A stretch of 64,000 nt of DNA, taken from the NCBI GenBank assembly GCA_002360635.1, contig DEQW01000012.1, positions 56,969 through 120,968 on the forward strand. The letters are read 5' to 3'. Of this stretch, positions 44,542 through 54,091 are shown one piece after another (position 1 is the stretch's first letter; every line of letters starts with the position of its first letter). This DNA comes from Flavobacteriaceae bacterium UBA3356. Lineage in GTDB: Bacteria; Bacteroidota; Bacteroidia; Flavobacteriales; Flavobacteriaceae. Made by a program: the position numbers and the translations under genes. The notes beneath the pieces were generated by a model. That model was not told where the DNA came from. It was given only the letters and a program-made list of their open reading frames with translations, and made no database searches.

Positions 44542-45705
44542 ATGAAAAAAACAGGAACTATTATAATTCTCGTTGGTATTGTATTGCTTTTTTCCGTAGC
44601 TATGTTTTGGCTATGGCAAAAAAACGCAGAAGATCCTATTGTATATGAATCTCAAACACCAACTATCGACACAATCGTAAAAAAGACGGTAGCTACTGGA
44701 AGTATAGTGCCAAAAGAAGAAGTGTTAATCAAACCTAATATTTCAGGAATTATAGATGAAATATATGTAGAGGCTGGAGATATTATAAAATCTGGAGATT
44801 TAATTGCAAAGGTTAAAGTAGTGCCTAACGTTTCCTCATTAACCAGCGCAAAAAATAATATTAATGCAGCGCGCACACAAGTTGAGACGGCTCGATTGGC
44901 TTTTGAAAATCAAAAAAGCATATATAACCGTCAAAAAGAATTATTTGAAAAAGGTGTGATTTCTGCAAATGAGTTTGATAATGCACAATCTACTTTTGAT
45001 GCGGCACAACAACGCTTTAAGCAAGAGCAAGTAAATTTAACTGGCGCACGTCAAAATTACGATATCGTTAAAACCGGAACCACAAGTGGTTTAGGGGCTT
45101 CAGCAAATACAGAAATTCGAGCGACGGTTTCTGGAATGGTCTTAGACGTACCTGTAAAAACAGGAAACCAGGTTATTGAAGCCAATAATTTTAACGATGG
45201 TACTACCATTGCAACATTGGCCGATGTGGATAAAATGATTTTTGAAGGAAAAGTTGATGAAAGCGAAGTAGGTAAAATTAAAGAAGACCTTCCGCTAGAG
45301 ATTACAGTTGGTGCCATTGAAAATCAAAAGTTCGACGCAGTGTTGGATTACATAGCCCCTAAGGGTGTTGATGAAAACGGCGCCATTCAGTTTGAAATAA
45401 AAGGAACGCTTAAAAAATCTGATACTACAACTTTTATACGAGCAGGTTTAAGCGCAAACGCTTCTATTATTTTAGCACGGGCCGATAGTGTTTTAGCTAT
45501 AAATGAAGCATTGGTTCAATACGATCCTAAAACGCAAAAGCCTTTTGTTGAGGTTGAAACCGGTGATCAAGAATTTGAACGAAAAGAAATTGAATTAGGC
45601 GTAAGTGATGGTATTAAAGTAGAAGTGCTAAGTGGAGTTTCAAAAAATGATAAAATTAAAGTTTGGAACCAAATAAAACCTGCGCAAACTATGGGTAGAG
45701 GATAG
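44542..45705 (+). CDS. Periplasmic adaptor (HlyD/MacA-type), first copy
   Basis: The 387-residue adaptor links the ABC permeases to a TolC-type channel. It has an N-terminal membrane anchor (TGTIIILVGIVLLFSVAMFWLW), a split biotinyl-lipoyl domain (IKPNISGIIDEIYVEAGDIIKSGD .. IRATVSGMVLDVPVKTGNQV), an alpha-helical hairpin between them (about 105-170, including RQKELFEKGVISANEFD) and beta-barrel domains after. The operon places it directly behind the permeases. Confidence 0.92.
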   Translation: MKKTGTIIILVGIVLLFSVAMFWLWQKNAEDPIVYESQTPTIDTIVKKTVATGSIVPKEEVLIKPNISGIIDEIYVEAGDIIKSGDLIAKVKVVPNVSSLTSAKNNINAARTQVETARLAFENQKSIYNRQKELFEKGVISANEFDNAQSTFDAAQQRFKQEQVNLTGARQNYDIVKTGTTSGLGASANTEIRATVSGMVLDVPVKTGNQVIEANNFNDGTTIATLADVDKMIFEGKVDESEVGKIKEDLPLEITVGAIENQKFDAVLDYIAPKGVDENGAIQFEIKGTLKKSDTTTFIRAGLSANASIILARADSVLAINEALVQYDPKTQKPFVEVETGDQEFERKEIELGVSDGIKVEVLSGVSKNDKIKVWNQIKPAQTMGRG

Positions 45706-45779
45706 ATTTTACATATTTTTTTAAAATACGTGTAACACTTTCAAGAAACTAAAGACTTATGCATCAACTACAATCAAAT

Positions 45780-47114
45780 ATGAAAAAAATAGCGGTTTTA
45801 GTAATTTTACTTGTTTTCGGTTTTTCCGGACAAGCTCAAGATAACAAAGAGTGGACTTTAACAGAATGTGTTGAGTATGCTTTGGAGAATAATATTTCCA
45901 TTAAGCAGAGTCAATTGGACGTTGAGGTTACCGATACTGAAAAATTACAAGCAATAGGAAATTTCGTTCCTACCTTAAATGGAAATGCTTCTTATTCCAC
46001 TAACACGGGAGCTAACATTAATCCAGTAACAAATGCTTTTGAAAATGAAACATTTTCTTCTTTTACAACTGGATTTAATTCAAGTTTAACTTTATTTGAT
46101 GGATTGCGAAATGTACGTGAATTGCAGCGTGCCAAGCTTTCAAAATTAGCGAGCCAGTACCGTTTGGATAAAATGAAGGATGATATTTCTCTAGCTGTAG
46201 CAAATGCTTATTTGCAAGTATTGCTCAATAAGGCTAATTTAGAAGTAGCAAAAGCTCAAAATGAAGTTACTTTACAGCAAATTGAACGTACCAATAATTT
46301 GGTAGATGCGGGAACATTGCCACGAGGCGATCTTTTGGAAATTCAAGCTACAGATGCAAGTGAAAAACAACGGATAGCCGTTACCGAAAATGCAGTAACC
46401 ATTTCATTAATAAGTTTAGCACAATTACTTTTAATTGAAGATTATGCTACTTTTGATATAGCTGATGAAGGCTATAACATTGTAGGTGACGAAATAATTG
46501 AAAAACCAGTACAAGAAGTGATTAATGCTGCTGAAGAAAACCGAAATGAAGTAAAAATTGCTCAAAAAAATGTTGAATTGGCACAGAAAGATTTACAATT
46601 GGCACGCGGAGCTTATTATCCGACACTTTCAGCTTTCTTTGGTTATAATACAAGGTACTCTGACAATGATTTTCTTGATCGTGCTTTTACAGATCAACTC
46701 TGGCAAAACGATGGTTTGGGCTATGGCTTGCAGCTTAATGTACCTATATTAAACGGTTTTTCAACTAGAAGTAGTGTAAATAGGAGCAAAATTAACCTTG
46801 AACGAAATAGATTTCAATTAGAGCAAGCTAAATTAGATTTAGAGTCTAATGTATATCAGGCATATGTAGATGCCAAAGGAGCATTAAAATCATATGAAGC
46901 CTCTTTAGCAGCTTTAGAATCACAAGAATTAGCATACGATTATGCAAAAGACAGATATGATGTGGGTTTAACCAACGCATTTGATTTCAGTCAATCTAAA
47001 CTTCGGTACGACAATGCTCGAATTGAAGTAAACCGTACCAAATATGATTATATTTTTAAATTAAAAGTATTGGAGTTATATTTTGGAGTTTCAGCTACTG
47101 AACTAAAATTCTAA
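45780..47114 (+). CDS. TolC-family outer-membrane efflux channel
   Basis: The 444-residue protein has a signal peptide (MKKIAVLVILLVFGFSGQAQ) and the two repeats of the outer-membrane efflux protein family, each with a WTLTECVEYALENN or YDYAKDRYDVGLTNAFDFSQ type segment. It provides the outer-membrane exit duct of the tripartite pump. A longer frame from 45759 adds only seven residues before the signal peptide; the ATG at 45780 gives the natural N-terminus. The next adaptor gene starts 2 bases after the stop. Confidence 0.93.
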   Translation: MKKIAVLVILLVFGFSGQAQDNKEWTLTECVEYALENNISIKQSQLDVEVTDTEKLQAIGNFVPTLNGNASYSTNTGANINPVTNAFENETFSSFTTGFNSSLTLFDGLRNVRELQRAKLSKLASQYRLDKMKDDISLAVANAYLQVLLNKANLEVAKAQNEVTLQQIERTNNLVDAGTLPRGDLLEIQATDASEKQRIAVTENAVTISLISLAQLLLIEDYATFDIADEGYNIVGDEIIEKPVQEVINAAEENRNEVKIAQKNVELAQKDLQLARGAYYPTLSAFFGYNTRYSDNDFLDRAFTDQLWQNDGLGYGLQLNVPILNGFSTRSSVNRSKINLERNRFQLEQAKLDLESNVYQAYVDAKGALKSYEASLAALESQELAYDYAKDRYDVGLTNAFDFSQSKLRYDNARIEVNRTKYDYIFKLKVLELYFGVSATELKF

Positions 47115-47116
47115 CT

Positions 47117-48397
47117 ATGAAGAAAAAAACCATCATTTGGATTATATCAATTGCAGTCCTTCTTATTATTCTACTTATTGTAGGTAAAAAAGCAGGTTGG
47201 TTTGGTAAGTCTGGCAACTTTAAACAAGTTGAAATAACTGAGATTAAACCTCTTGATATTACCGAAACGGTTGCAGCTACCGGTAAAATACAACCTGAAG
47301 TTGAGGTGAGTTTGTCTTCTGAAGTTTCAGGGGAAATCATTGAACTTCCTGTAAAAGAAGGGCAACAAGTAGAGAAAGGTGATTTATTGGTAAAAATTAA
47401 CCCAGATTTAATTCAATCAGCTTTAAGCCAATCACAAGCCGGTTTGCAAAATGTAAGAGCACAATTATCTCAAGCAGAAGCAAGTTTAAAAAATGCTGAA
47501 GCAACCTATAACCGAAATAAAACCCTTTTTGAAAAAGGAGTAATATCAAAATCTGAATGGGATCGTTCGGTTGCAGATTATGAAGTAGCCAAAGCAAATA
47601 AACAAGCAGCTTATTATAGTGTGCAAAGTGCTGCCGCAAGTGTAAAGCAGTCTAGGGACAACCTATCTAGAACTTCAATTTATGCACCAATGAGCGGTAC
47701 TATTTCAAAACTAAGTGCTGAGCTAGGGGAGCGAGTAGTTGGAACAGCTCAAATGGCTGGTACAGAAATTATGCGCGTGGCAAACCTTAGCAACATGGAG
47801 GTTGAAGTGGATGTTAATGAAAACGATATAGTAAAAGTTGCTGTGGGAGATTCAACAAATGTAGAGGTAGATGCGTATTTAAAACGTGAGTTTAAAGGCG
47901 TGGTTACCGAAATTGCAAACTCACCAGAAACAGCTTTAACGGCAGATCAGGTTACTAATTTTAAGGTAAAGGTTAGGATTTTACCTGTTTCATATGCAGA
48001 TTTAACGGAAGGAAAACCTGAAAGTTATTCCCCTTTTCGCCCTGGTATGACAGCAACTGTAGATATAATAACCAATAGAAAAGGTAATGTTATTGGTGTT
48101 CCCATTAGTGCGATCGTTATTAAAAGTGATACTTCCTCAACAAAAAAATTCAAAGCAAAAGAAGCAGTTACTGATGCTGATGAGCGTTTTGAATGTGTAT
48201 TTGTAAAAGATGGGGATGAAGCAAAATTGAGAGTGGTTTCCACCGGAATTCAAGATGACAGTAATATTGAAATCACAAAAGGATTAGCCGAAGGTGAGAC
48301 GGTAATTACCGGTCCCTACACAACGGTAACTCGATCACTAAAAAACGGTGATAAAATTGAAGTGACGAAAGAAGAGGAAACTAATAAAGAGGAATAA
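47117..48397 (+). CDS. Periplasmic adaptor (HlyD/MacA-type), second copy
   Basis: The 426-residue protein has an N-terminal anchor (KKKTIIWIISIAVLLIILLIVG), lipoyl halves (VSLSSEVSGEIIELPVKEGQQVEKGD and IYAPMSGTISKLSAELGERVVG), a coiled-coil hairpin with NKTLFEKGVISKSEWD, and C-terminal barrel domains. It is only moderately like the first adaptor. Having two adaptors in one efflux operon is uncommon; they might form mixed hexamers or serve different permeases. It lies 2 bases after the TolC gene and 3 bases before tsaB. Confidence 0.9.
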   Translation: MKKKTIIWIISIAVLLIILLIVGKKAGWFGKSGNFKQVEITEIKPLDITETVAATGKIQPEVEVSLSSEVSGEIIELPVKEGQQVEKGDLLVKINPDLIQSALSQSQAGLQNVRAQLSQAEASLKNAEATYNRNKTLFEKGVISKSEWDRSVADYEVAKANKQAAYYSVQSAAASVKQSRDNLSRTSIYAPMSGTISKLSAELGERVVGTAQMAGTEIMRVANLSNMEVEVDVNENDIVKVAVGDSTNVEVDAYLKREFKGVVTEIANSPETALTADQVTNFKVKVRILPVSYADLTEGKPESYSPFRPGMTATVDIITNRKGNVIGVPISAIVIKSDTSSTKKFKAKEAVTDADERFECVFVKDGDEAKLRVVSTGIQDDSNIEITKGLAEGETVITGPYTTVTRSLKNGDKIEVTKEEETNKEE

Positions 48398-48400
48398 AAT

Positions 48401-49069
48401 ATGGCCACCATATTATGTATAGAAACAGCAACCACAAATTGCTCAGTAGCGCTTTCGGTAAACGGAAGCGTTATTGCGTTTAAGGAAGATAACCCTAATG
48501 GATCACAAAAGGGATATTCTCACGCAGAAAAACTTCATGGTTATATAGAAGAAGTGCTTTCATCTGGAAATATATTAAAAAGCAATTTAGATGCTATTGC
48601 CGTAAGTAAAGGGCCAGGTTCTTATACTGGGTTGCGTATTGGTGTTTCTGCAGCAAAGGGATTGTGTTTTGCATTAGAAATACCATTGCTTTCCATTCCT
48701 ACTTTACAATCACTTTCTCTCCAAATAGACGAAAAAGATACGTATGTTATACCCTTGCTTGATGCTCGGCGAATGGAAGTATATTCAGCTGTATTTTCTT
48801 CTGAAGAAAAAATAAGGGAAACTAAAGCTGAAATAGTAGACGAAAACTCATTTTTGGACTATTTAAACGAACGAAAAACAATATTTATAGGTGATGGTGT
48901 TTCAAAATTCAAGACGCTTTGCAGCCATTCCAATGCAGAATTTATAGAAGATAAATTGCCCTCAGCAAAACAAATGGCATTTCTTTCAGAAAAAAAGTTC
49001 AAAACAAACGAATTTGAAGATGTCGCCTATTTTGAACCTTATTATTTAAAAGATTTTATTGCGGGGTGA
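48401..49069 (+). CDS. tsaB: tRNA t6A biosynthesis protein TsaB
   Basis: TsaB works with TsaD and TsaE to make N6-threonylcarbamoyladenosine at tRNA position 37. The 222-residue protein begins MATILCIETATTNCSVALS and has the ASKHA-fold motif SKGPGSYTGLRIGVSAAKGL. Length is typical. It is the last gene of the efflux operon, starting 3 bases after the adaptor, and is followed by a bidirectional terminator. The coupling to an efflux operon has no obvious functional reason. Confidence 0.94.
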   Translation: MATILCIETATTNCSVALSVNGSVIAFKEDNPNGSQKGYSHAEKLHGYIEEVLSSGNILKSNLDAIAVSKGPGSYTGLRIGVSAAKGLCFALEIPLLSIPTLQSLSLQIDEKDTYVIPLLDARRMEVYSAVFSSEEKIRETKAEIVDENSFLDYLNERKTIFIGDGVSKFKTLCSHSNAEFIEDKLPSAKQMAFLSEKKFKTNEFEDVAYFEPYYLKDFIAG

Positions 49070-49092
49070 TGTAATCTTTACCAAAGCTGAAA

Positions 49093-49126
49093 AAAAAAGC
49101 GGTATCTAATAATGATACCGCTTTTT
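49093..49126. terminator. Bidirectional terminator between tsaB and the convergent secreted-protein gene
   Basis: A-run, arms AAAGCGGTATC/GATACCGCTTT with a 7-base loop, then a T-run. Confidence 0.92.
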
Positions 49127-49143
49127 AAGGAAATAATTAAAAT

Positions 49144-49845
49144 TTATAATAATGAGTTGAAATACGTAACTAATTTAGCCAAATCTTGTTCTTCATCAAG
49201 ATCTATATCCTGCTCTTTAATATATCTTTTAACTTCTTTTTTCTTTTCGCTCATAACGTCCAACACTTTAGATCTTCTGGTGGGAAGCTCGTAAAAAGAA
49301 CCATCTTTTCCTACTAAGTAATATGTTATGTTGTCCACCCATTTTGCAGGTTTGTCGCTTTGATATGATGTTTTGGCGAAAGTAGGTTCTTTATAGGTAA
49401 CTTTTGTTTTTTTATAAAGATCAAATTGATCGCCTTCCTTTACGATATTAAAATACCCACCTTTTTCATTAGAACCGTTATAAGGTACAAATACATAGAC
49501 ATCTTGAAATATCTTTACATAAATATCTGGGTCTTTAATAAGGGCATTGTACGATTGTTCTTGTTCATTCTTTTTTATTTCAATTTCATCGGCAAAAGCA
49601 TTGTAACGCAGCAATACGTTCTGGTTAGCCAATTCTTTACCTTTATAAATGTTGCCTTTAATAAAATTCTCGTTTACGTATGGAGAACCTTCCATGCTTT
49701 CAAATTCTTCTTTGGAAATATTAAAAGAGGCATACCGCTGTTCTACATCTATTTTTTTATTTTGAAGCTCATATAAACCTTGTTCTTGAGCCGAAACCCC
49801 TATTGTACCAAACAAAAATACAAATGGTAATATATATTTTTTCAT
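49144..49845 (-). CDS. Secreted protein of unknown function
   Basis: I do not recognise a family. The 233-residue product has a signal peptide (MKKYILPFVFLFGTIGVSAQ) and a mixed alpha/beta mature part with GLYELQNKKIDVEQRYASFN, several KxxE-rich stretches, aromatic beta-like segments (YVKIFQDVYVFVPYNG, ITYYLVGKDGSFYELP) and a charged helical C-terminus. It is not a barrel in appearance and has no lipobox. It lies downstream of the MscS gene on the same strand, 30 bases away, and may share its transcript. Confidence 0.75.
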   Translation of the reverse strand: MKKYILPFVFLFGTIGVSAQEQGLYELQNKKIDVEQRYASFNISKEEFESMEGSPYVNENFIKGNIYKGKELANQNVLLRYNAFADEIEIKKNEQEQSYNALIKDPDIYVKIFQDVYVFVPYNGSNEKGGYFNIVKEGDQFDLYKKTKVTYKEPTFAKTSYQSDKPAKWVDNITYYLVGKDGSFYELPTRRSKVLDVMSEKKKEVKRYIKEQDIDLDEEQDLAKLVTYFNSLL

Positions 49846-49875
49846 AATATGTGTTTTTGAGTTACTATAAATATA

Positions 49876-50739
49876 CTAATTATTATCTTTTTTTTCTACT
49901 TGCAAAGGATTTAGGTTATAATGGTGCACATCGCGCTGTGGAAATGGAATTGAAATACCAGCTGCCTCTAACCTTGCTTTCCCTTCTTCTAAAACGTGCC
50001 AGCGAATTGCCCAAAAATCTTCGTTCTTGGCCCAATATCGTAGCGATAGATTAACCGAACTGTCACCTAATCCACCTACTACAATCATAGGCATTTTATC
50101 TTCAAGTTGTAAAACGGTTTCTTGCTCATTAACAAGGTTTAGCAATATTTCCTTTGCTTCTTTTATATTATCATCATAACCTATGCCAAAAGTTAATGCT
50201 TCACGACGAATTCCTTGAGAAGTGTAATTTACAATATTATCATTTGATAATTTACCATTGGGTACTACAGCTTCTTGGTTGCCGAAAGTGATGATGCGGG
50301 TGTTAAAAATAGAAATTTCCTTTACAGTACCTTCTACACCTTGAGCGGAGATCCAATCGCCTACTTTAAATGGTTTAAGCAATAAAATTAATACTCCTCC
50401 TGCAAAATTTGCAAGTGAGCCTTGTAGTGCAAGACCTATTGCTAAACCAGCAGCACCAATAACAGCAACAAGCGAAGCAGATTCAACACCTAATTGCGTT
50501 ATTACCAATACAAAAAGTAGGATTTTTAACCCCCAATTTATTAGACTGGCAATAAAATTTTCAAGAGTGACATCGTATTCTTTTTTATCAAAAAACTTTT
50601 TTATGAATTTGTTTATAATTTTTATAACCCATAAACCAACAATAAGCATCAAGATGGCTCCAATCAAAGAAGGGAGAAAATCAATCAGTTTTTGTCCGTA
50701 TTCCTCTATATAAGTTTCCCAGTTGTTTAGTTTGTCCAT
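49876..50739 (-). CDS. MscS-family mechanosensitive channel
   Basis: Small-conductance mechanosensitive channels open on membrane stretch and relieve osmotic shock. The 287-residue protein has three hydrophobic helices with the third, pore-lining helix ASLVAVIGAAGLAIGLALQGSLANFAGGVLILLLKPFKVGD, a hallmark of MscS, followed by the beta domain (NTRIITFGNQEAVVPNGKL) and the C-terminal alpha/beta domain. Its start overlaps the end of the upstream YyaL-like gene by 13 bases, so the two are probably co-translated. Confidence 0.95.
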   Translation of the reverse strand: MDKLNNWETYIEEYGQKLIDFLPSLIGAILMLIVGLWVIKIINKFIKKFFDKKEYDVTLENFIASLINWGLKILLFVLVITQLGVESASLVAVIGAAGLAIGLALQGSLANFAGGVLILLLKPFKVGDWISAQGVEGTVKEISIFNTRIITFGNQEAVVPNGKLSNDNIVNYTSQGIRREALTFGIGYDDNIKEAKEILLNLVNEQETVLQLEDKMPMIVVGGLGDSSVNLSLRYWAKNEDFWAIRWHVLEEGKARLEAAGISIPFPQRDVHHYNLNPLQVEKKDNN

Positions 50740-52772
50740 TTAATTTTAATTGATTTAATAGCTTTATTTATTTCTGAAACAGGCACATTGCACGTATTGT
50801 CAATACAAACGTAAATGAATGTTTCATTTTTAACAAACCTATCTTTGCATAAAAAGAGGTCTGTTTTTTTGGTACTGCCAGCAATTAATATATTGGGCAG
50901 GTAATGTTTATTTATTGTGTTTATTTTTTCCGAAGCTTGATTGCCGACAACAACTACCTCATAAAAATTTGATTGGTAATTTGAAAGTAAATCAAGCCAA
51001 TTTGAAAATCCTATTGGGTACGATGAAAGTTCGGTCAATACATTTTTAAGCATTTGTTTTGAGGTCGCAGCATACTTTTGGTCGTTATAGTATAGCGAGA
51101 GCTTAAACAAGTTTTTTGCCATGATTGAATTTGATGCAGGAATTACATTGTCCCGGTATTCAAATAGGCGGGTGATTAATTTATCGTCTTTGGAAGATGT
51201 AAAGTAAAACATATGTTTCTGCTCATCGAAAAAATATTGAAACACATAATCTGTCATTTTTTTCGAAATGTGCAACCAACTCTCATCTAGTGTTACCTGA
51301 TATAAAGCAATAAAAGCTTCAATCGCCGCGGCATAATCTTCCAAATAGCCATTAATAGTGCTTTTTCCATCTTTATGGTTATGGTATATGGCACCATCAT
51401 TTTGTAGCTGTTTTTCTTTTATAAAATGAGCGTTCTTTAAAGCTGCATCTAAATATTCTTTTTTCTGAAATGCTTTATAAGCATCCACATAACCTTTCAA
51501 CATCAAACCATTCCACGAAGTCAGTATTTTATCATCTAGGCGGGGTTTTGACCGTTTGTTTCGATAATCGAATAGTATGTTTTTCCATTCTTTCTTTTTT
51601 CTCTGAAGTGTCTCTTCTGAAATTGAAAATTCTTCAGAAATTTGGGCATTACTTTTATCTCGAATCAATACATAGTTTTCACCTTCCCACTTTCCGAAGT
51701 CGTTTACATTATAATATGACTTAAAAATTTCAAAATCATCTTTTATAAGGTCTTGCAATTCATTTTTGGTATACACATAAAACGCCCCCTCTTTTAGTTC
51801 TCCAGTGTCAGTCCTACTGTCCGCATCTAATGAAGAATAAAATGCGCCTTCACCACTCGTTAGTGTTTCTGAAACAAACTGCAAAGTTTCTTCGACAACC
51901 TCTGTATAAACTGGGTTTTGTGTTTGTGCATATGCCTTGCTATACAAACTAACTAGTTGCGCATTGTCATAGAGCATTTTTTCAAAATGAGGTACGTGCC
52001 ATTTTGCATCCACACTGTAACGGGAAAACCCACCTCCAATAGCATCGTATATTCCCCCATATGCCATTTTGGTTAGTGTTTTTTCTACATAATCGAGTAA
52101 AGAATCATCCTTATTTTGAATAGCATACCTAAGTAAAAAATGATAATTGTTTGGCATCATAAATTTGGGGGCTTGTTTGTAGCCGCCAAATTGATGATCA
52201 AAATTTCTGCTCCATTTTACTAATAGGGAAGCTGTGTCAAAATCTGAAAAATCAGACTCTTCAGTGTTTAATTGAATGCCGTCCATGTTTTTTACACCAT
52301 TTTCCAACTTTTTGGCGTATTCTTCAAGTTTGTTAGGCGATTCGTTATAAACAAGTTGAATTTGTTGTAGTGCTTCAATCCAATGTTCTTTTTTAAAATA
52401 GGTTCCGCCCCATACAGGACGGCCATCTGGTAAGGTGACCACATTTAAAGGCCAGCCGGCCCTGCCCGTCATTAATTGTACTGCGTTTATGTAAATTTGA
52501 TCAATATCAGGACGTTCTTCACGGTCTACTTTTACCGAAATATAATCTTGATTCATTACATTAGCCACTTCTTGGTCTTCAAAGCTTTCGTGCTCCATAA
52601 CATGGCACCAATGGCAAGCCGCATACCCAATACTTACAATTAGCAACTTATTCTCTGCCTTAGCTAATGCAAGGGTGTTTTTATTCCAAGCTTTCCAGTG
52701 TACGGGATTATCTGCGTGTTGCAGTAAATAGGGGCTGGTCTCGGAGTGAAGTTCGTTTTTATGTTTGCTCAA
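50727..52772 (-). CDS. YyaL/SPATA20-type thioredoxin-domain protein (DUF255)
   Basis: The 681-residue protein has an N-terminal thioredoxin-like domain with a CHWC motif at 53-56 (AACHWCHVMEHESFED) and a large alpha/alpha-barrel region similar to N-acylglucosamine epimerases and glycosidases (about 200-600). Motifs such as GWPLNVVTLPDGRPVWGGTYF and DKILTSWNGLMLKGYVDA mark the family. It is widely conserved from bacteria to animals but its reaction is not settled. It overlaps MscS by 13 bases downstream, and the dodecin terminator lies upstream. Confidence 0.9.
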   Translation of the reverse strand: MSKHKNELHSETSPYLLQHADNPVHWKAWNKNTLALAKAENKLLIVSIGYAACHWCHVMEHESFEDQEVANVMNQDYISVKVDREERPDIDQIYINAVQLMTGRAGWPLNVVTLPDGRPVWGGTYFKKEHWIEALQQIQLVYNESPNKLEEYAKKLENGVKNMDGIQLNTEESDFSDFDTASLLVKWSRNFDHQFGGYKQAPKFMMPNNYHFLLRYAIQNKDDSLLDYVEKTLTKMAYGGIYDAIGGGFSRYSVDAKWHVPHFEKMLYDNAQLVSLYSKAYAQTQNPVYTEVVEETLQFVSETLTSGEGAFYSSLDADSRTDTGELKEGAFYVYTKNELQDLIKDDFEIFKSYYNVNDFGKWEGENYVLIRDKSNAQISEEFSISEETLQRKKKEWKNILFDYRNKRSKPRLDDKILTSWNGLMLKGYVDAYKAFQKKEYLDAALKNAHFIKEKQLQNDGAIYHNHKDGKSTINGYLEDYAAAIEAFIALYQVTLDESWLHISKKMTDYVFQYFFDEQKHMFYFTSSKDDKLITRLFEYRDNVIPASNSIMAKNLFKLSLYYNDQKYAATSKQMLKNVLTELSSYPIGFSNWLDLLSNYQSNFYEVVVVGNQASEKINTINKHYLPNILIAGSTKKTDLFLCKDRFVKNETFIYVCIDNTCNVPVSEINKAIKSIKIKWTN

Positions 52773-52810
52773 GTTTGTTATTTGCGGAAGGATTTAAGTT
52801 TCGTGAAAAG

Positions 52811-52850
52811 AAAATACGCTTTTGGTCATAAACTAAAAGCGTATTTATTT
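52811..52850 (-). terminator. Terminator of the dodecin gene
   Basis: Twelve-base arms AAATACGCTTTT/AAAAGCGTATTT (52812-52823 with 52835-52846) followed by T-rich DNA on both strands. It lies just beyond the dodecin stop. Confidence 0.88.
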
Positions 52851-52867
52851 TTTGTCAAAACAGCGTT

Positions 52868-53068
52868 TTAACTCACTTCGAAAGTGATTTTTACATTTAC
52901 TCGGAATTGATCGACATCGTCACCATTTACCGTACAACTTTGTTCGTTCACATAAACAGATTTAATGTTTTTAACCGTTTTGCTTGCGTGTTTTACTGCT
53001 TTTCTAGTGGCATCTTCCCAACTTTCGTTTGAGTTTGCTAATACTTCTATAACTTTTAATACTGCCAT
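52868..53068 (-). CDS. Dodecin
   Basis: Dodecins are twelve-subunit flavin- or CoA-binding storage proteins. The 66-residue sequence shows the typical pattern VLKVIEVLANSNESWEDATRKAVKHASKTVKNIKSVYV and a final beta strand YRVNVKITFEV-like segment (read here as FRVNVKITFEVS). Size and composition are exact for the family. It is a single gene with its own terminator. Confidence 0.92.
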   Translation of the reverse strand: MAVLKVIEVLANSNESWEDATRKAVKHASKTVKNIKSVYVNEQSCTVNGDDVDQFRVNVKITFEVS

Positions 53069-53182
53069 AATTTTTTGGTTTTTAATTAGGCTACCTAAGA
53101 TACGGTTTTATAGAAGCAAAAACTCTCAAATAATCGTTAAAACCTTGTTATAAAGTAGGTTTAATACGATAAACGATGTAGA

Positions 53183-54091
53183 TTACCCGTTAATAGCTTC
53201 AACAGTCTGTACTCTTCCGTTCATCATATCTCTCAACATTGTTTCAATACCATTTTTTAGGGTAACGGTAGAGGAAGGGCAGCCACTGCAAGCTCCTTGT
53301 AAAATAACACGTAGGGTTTTGGTGTGCTCATTAAAGGACTCGAATGCAATATTGCCACCATCGCTAGCTACGGCAGGTTTTACATATTCATTGAGAATGG
53401 AAATAATTTCCTTATCAATGTCTTTTAAATCTTCATCTGAAATAGATTGCTGTGAGGCAGTTTCTTCCTTTCCTTTTTTCTGAAGGATTTCATCATTAAG
53501 AACGGGTTTTCCATCTTCAATGTATTTTCTGATGAATTCTCGAAGTTCCATAGAAATTTCTTGCCATTCGGCCATATCGTATTTTAATATCGATACATAA
53601 TTGGCGCTAATAAAAACCTCTTTTACAAACGGAAATGAAAATAAGGCCTTTGCCAAAGGGGCGTGAAGGGCTTCGTCTATGTTCTTAAACTCAAAGGTTC
53701 CATCTGCCAACGGCTTATTGGCTACAAACTTCATTGCTGCCGGGTTCGGTGTGCTTTCAGCATATATGGTAACTGGTACTTTTTTTTGAGTTTCGGTAGC
53801 GGTCACCACTTCCTTGCCGCTATTTAAGTATTCTGTTATGGATTCAGCAACTTCATCTTGAACATCTTCCCAAGTTACAATGTCATACTTCTCAATGGCT
53901 ATAAAGTTTTGTGAAATATAAACGGTCTTCACAAAAGGAAGGTAGAACAATTGTTGCGCAATGGGGCTGGGTTTTGCCTCATCAATGTTTTTAAACTCGT
54001 AACTGGCAGAACGGGTTAAAAACGAATTGGCTACAAATTTTACAATGCTTTCGTTATTTGTTGGCTCTATGGAAATGCTATATGTTGACAT
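53183..54091 (-). CDS. NifU-like iron-sulfur scaffold with duplicated Nfu N-terminal domain
   Basis: The protein likely carries and transfers iron-sulfur clusters. Its 302 residues contain two tandem Nfu/NifU N-terminal domains (about 1-100 and 107-205; compare SIVKFVANSFL and AAMKFVANKPL, VKTVYISQNFIAIEKYD and VKEVFISANYVSILKYD), a linker, and a C-terminal NifU domain with the cluster-ligating GACSGCPSST (Cys268 and Cys271). Most Nfu proteins have one N-terminal domain, so the internal duplication is notable. The start has a TAATTTTG -7-like box a short distance upstream on the minus strand. Confidence 0.9.
   Translation of the reverse strand: MSTYSISIEPTNNESIVKFVANSFLTRSASYEFKNIDEAKPSPIAQQLFYLPFVKTVYISQNFIAIEKYDIVTWEDVQDEVAESITEYLNSGKEVVTATETQKKVPVTIYAESTPNPAAMKFVANKPLADGTFEFKNIDEALHAPLAKALFSFPFVKEVFISANYVSILKYDMAEWQEISMELREFIRKYIEDGKPVLNDEILQKKGKEETASQQSISDEDLKDIDKEIISILNEYVKPAVASDGGNIAFESFNEHTKTLRVILQGACSGCPSSTVTLKNGIETMLRDMMNGRVQTVEAING

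Noticed and set aside
53086..53098. TTAGG-CTA-CCTAA dyad upstream of dodecin
   Set aside because: Short arms and no clear promoter relation; too weak to call an operator.
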